A DNA stretch of 7,240 nt, from NCBI GenBank assembly GCA_021807585.1, contig JAKBCQ010000119.1, positions 1 through 7,240 of the forward strand, in the 5' to 3' direction. How positions within the stretch are numbered: the stretch's first letter is position 1; each line of letters begins with the position of its first letter. Made by a program: the position numbers and the translations under genes. Shown here in pieces: positions 5,364 through 7,240 of this stretch. The notes beneath the pieces are model-generated. The model was given only the letters and a program-made list of their open reading frames with translations. It was not told the origin of the DNA and ran no database searches. This DNA comes from Planctomycetota bacterium (GTDB lineage Bacteria; Planctomycetota; Planctomycetia; Isosphaerales; Isosphaeraceae).

Positions 5364-7238
5364 TTATGAATTCGACGAAGCGACGACGACGCGAACCGGC
5401 TCGCTCTTCTCGAGCTTTCGTTTCAAAGTCGATGCGACCAGGATCGAGATCGAGGGGACGACGATCGCGAGCGCGACCGCGACGACGAATTCGCTCGAAG
5501 TCCGTCGCCACATCGAGCGATCGACGACGTCGTCGAAGATCCCGTCGATCGCGACCGCCGTTCGAACGATTTCGCGGCGGAGCGGTTCGATCGATTCGGC
5601 GCCGAGCGGTTCGGCGTCTCGAATCCAGAAAACGCGACTCTGGAGAAACGCGTACTTCTCGTCGATCGCGCGCAAGCGGCGCATGACTTGTTTATGTGCC
5701 GATTCAGCTCGTTCCACCATACGTTCCAATCCGCGACGACGCCGATCGAGCAGGCCGCGGCGTTCGGCCTCGATCGTATCGACGAGTTCGCGGGCCGCTT
5801 TGCGACGCGATTCGGGAATCGCCGATAAAAGCGCCTCGAGCTCAAAACGATCCTCGCGCGCGTCGTCCATCAACGTCCGCTCGACCTCGGTCAGTTCGTT
5901 CTCGAGATAATTGAGTTGGAACGAAGCCCGCGCCAGATCGTCGCGAACGCGCGTATCGCTGTTCGATCCCATCCGGCGGAACTCATGATTCAATCGCACA
6001 GCGACGTGCGCGTCGCGGTCGACCTCGTTCGCCAGTTTTTTCAAGCGCTCGAGATCAGCCTGGGCGCGATCGGCGAGAACCGTCAGCTCTTGCGGGGAAA
6101 GATAAACGTTCGTCGCGGCTCGCTGTTCGTCGATCAAAATCTGCTGCTCAAGCTCGAACAGCTCGACGCTTCGCTTGGCGCGATGCCGTTCGATCGGATC
6201 CTTCGATTTCTCGGCGCTCCGCTCGGCTCGAACCGCCGCGGCCTGAAGATCGGCCCGACGACGATCGAGCAACGATTTATACATTTTGTTCATTTGCTCA
6301 ACCGTTTTTGTCGCGAGTTCGATCTGAACGTCGAGAACTTTCGCCTGCACCTCGAACGCGCGATCGAGTGCGGTCCCGAGCGCGATTCGCGCGTCGATCG
6401 CCGCGGGACGCTCGCGTGCGATCCGCAACTCCCATTGAAAATTGATCAAATTTTGTTTCGCAAGCGCGACGTCGTCGGCCCGCGCCGCGGCCGCGACCGC
6501 GGCCTGCTTGTCTCCCATCTCGGCGTCAAGGCTTTCGAGGGTTCGTTGCGCCTTGATCCGATCGGCTCTGAGCGCCTCGACGTTTTTCTTGGTTTTGTCG
6601 AAATCGTCGTCGAGCTTCTTGTCGGCGGTCTTACGCTCGTCCAGATCGTTGCGCGCGGAATCGATCGCCTCCTTCATTTTCTCCAAGACGGCGTCGTCGA
6701 TCGTTCCCGAAGCGACCAGGAAACCGTCGGGGAGCAACGTCGTCGGGTCGGCTTCGGCGCGCTTGAGCTTCGCCTCGAGCCGAGCCAGTTCTTTCTTCTG
6801 CTCGTCGGCCTGCGCTCCGGGATCGACCTGCGGATGAAGCGCCGCGAGCCTCGCGTCGCGTTGCTTCCTCCACTTATCGATCAAATCAACGCGTTTTTGT
6901 AATACATCGATGAACTTGCTCGTCATTCCCGATACGTCGGCTTTGGGATCGCCCGCCTGTTTCGCCGCGGCTTGCTTGAGCCGATCGATCGCCCCCAAAG
7001 CCGCGACCCGAGCCTGATCGGCGTCACGATCGGTCGTTTCAACACTCGAAATGGATGTGGAAACGTCGATTAAGGACGATCGAGACGTCCGGACGGCGGG
7101 AGCGCTCGGCTTGACGCCCGCGGCACGCCCCCCCGCGCCGTTTGGAACCGCGGGTGTCGGTCGCTCGTCGTCGCCCCCCACGCCCGATCGGCCGTTTAGG
7201 AATAAAATCGGTACGATAAGAATCATCCATGATCGCAT
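5364..7238 (-). CDS. Secreted coiled-coil protein with C-terminal membrane helix; MscK-type periplasmic domain encoded separately
   Basis: The product has at least 624 residues. The N-terminus looks like a short signal peptide (MRSWMILIVPILFL), then a low-complexity Pro/Ala/Ser/Gly stretch to about 75. A very long, charged, Ala/Glu/Lys/Arg-rich helical region from about 75 to 530 reads as coiled coil with several breaks. It ends with the segment SRVFWIRDAEPLG (534-546), one membrane helix (583-603, EFVVAVALAIVVPSISILVA), and a basic tail KRKLEK plus 14 residues. Large MscK/MscM channels have the same order: signal peptide, periplasmic helical 'porin' domain, a '(L/F)W(V/I)xSxxP' segment, then the first helix. 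Together with the channel gene 37 bases downstream, this suggests the periplasmic half of a divided channel. Because the ATG at 7238 is two bases from the window edge, the true start could be further upstream; ATG at 7226 is an alternative. A run of seven C at 7128-7134 lies near the 5' end. Confidence 0.8.
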   Translation of the reverse strand: MRSWMILIVPILFLNGRSGVGGDDERPTPAVPNGAGGRAAGVKPSAPAVRTSRSSLIDVSTSISSVETTDRDADQARVAALGAIDRLKQAAAKQAGDPKADVSGMTSKFIDVLQKRVDLIDKWRKQRDARLAALHPQVDPGAQADEQKKELARLEAKLKRAEADPTTLLPDGFLVASGTIDDAVLEKMKEAIDSARNDLDERKTADKKLDDDFDKTKKNVEALRADRIKAQRTLESLDAEMGDKQAAVAAAARADDVALAKQNLINFQWELRIARERPAAIDARIALGTALDRAFEVQAKVLDVQIELATKTVEQMNKMYKSLLDRRRADLQAAAVRAERSAEKSKDPIERHRAKRSVELFELEQQILIDEQRAATNVYLSPQELTVLADRAQADLERLKKLANEVDRDAHVAVRLNHEFRRMGSNSDTRVRDDLARASFQLNYLENELTEVERTLMDDAREDRFELEALLSAIPESRRKAARELVDTIEAERRGLLDRRRRGLERMVERAESAHKQVMRRLRAIDEKYAFLQSRVFWIRDAEPLGAESIEPLRREIVRTAVAIDGIFDDVVDRSMWRRTSSEFVVAVALAIVVPSISILVASTLKRKLEKSEPVRVVVASSNS

Positions 7239-7240
7239 TG

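Noticed and set aside
5916..6902. Long plus-strand open frame (328 codons) opposite the coiled-coil gene
   Set aside because: It is the mirror of a GC-rich coding frame. The minus-strand frame has clear coiled-coil periodicity, a signal peptide and a membrane helix, while the plus-strand product shows no domain.

Overview
The window looks like chromosomal DNA from a GC-rich Gram-negative bacterium, most likely a planctomycete. The clues are a DUF1501-type C-terminus at the left edge, a two-membrane gene content (LolD/MacB-type transporter, lipid A-type acyltransferase, a channel with a large predicted periplasmic domain), few clear Shine-Dalgarno sites, and strong use of TCG, GAT and CGC codons. 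The taxon is inferred from gene style, not from a marker gene.

Left part (1-2477, plus strand): the last 35 codons of a DUF1501-like protein; a 65-base AT-rich gap; a LolD/MacB-type ABC ATPase; and, after 32 bases and a good ribosome binding site, its MacB/FtsX-type permease. The two together should form one exporter or mechanotransmission complex at the inner membrane. The permease carries two AT-rich stretches and a helical insertion in its extracytoplasmic domain. No membrane-fusion partner is visible.

Right part (7238-2495, minus strand): a tight three-gene set read right to left. It begins with a long secreted coiled-coil protein that ends in one membrane helix, followed 37 bases later by a MscS/MscK-family mechanosensitive channel with about ten membrane helices, and 30 bases later by a lipid A-type (LpxL/HtrB) acyltransferase. 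The first two proteins correspond, end to end, to the two halves of a single MscK/MscM-type channel, so this looks like a split large mechanosensitive channel. The two operons converge at about 2478-2494, where there is only a weak hairpin.

Across the whole window the palindrome CGATCG is strikingly frequent: about 50 copies by hand count, where base composition predicts only a few. There are also an 18-bp perfect palindrome, a 13-bp tandem repeat that duplicates six residues at the end of the acyltransferase, and scattered AT-rich patches inside GC-rich genes. I saw no RNA genes, insertion sequences or CRISPR arrays.
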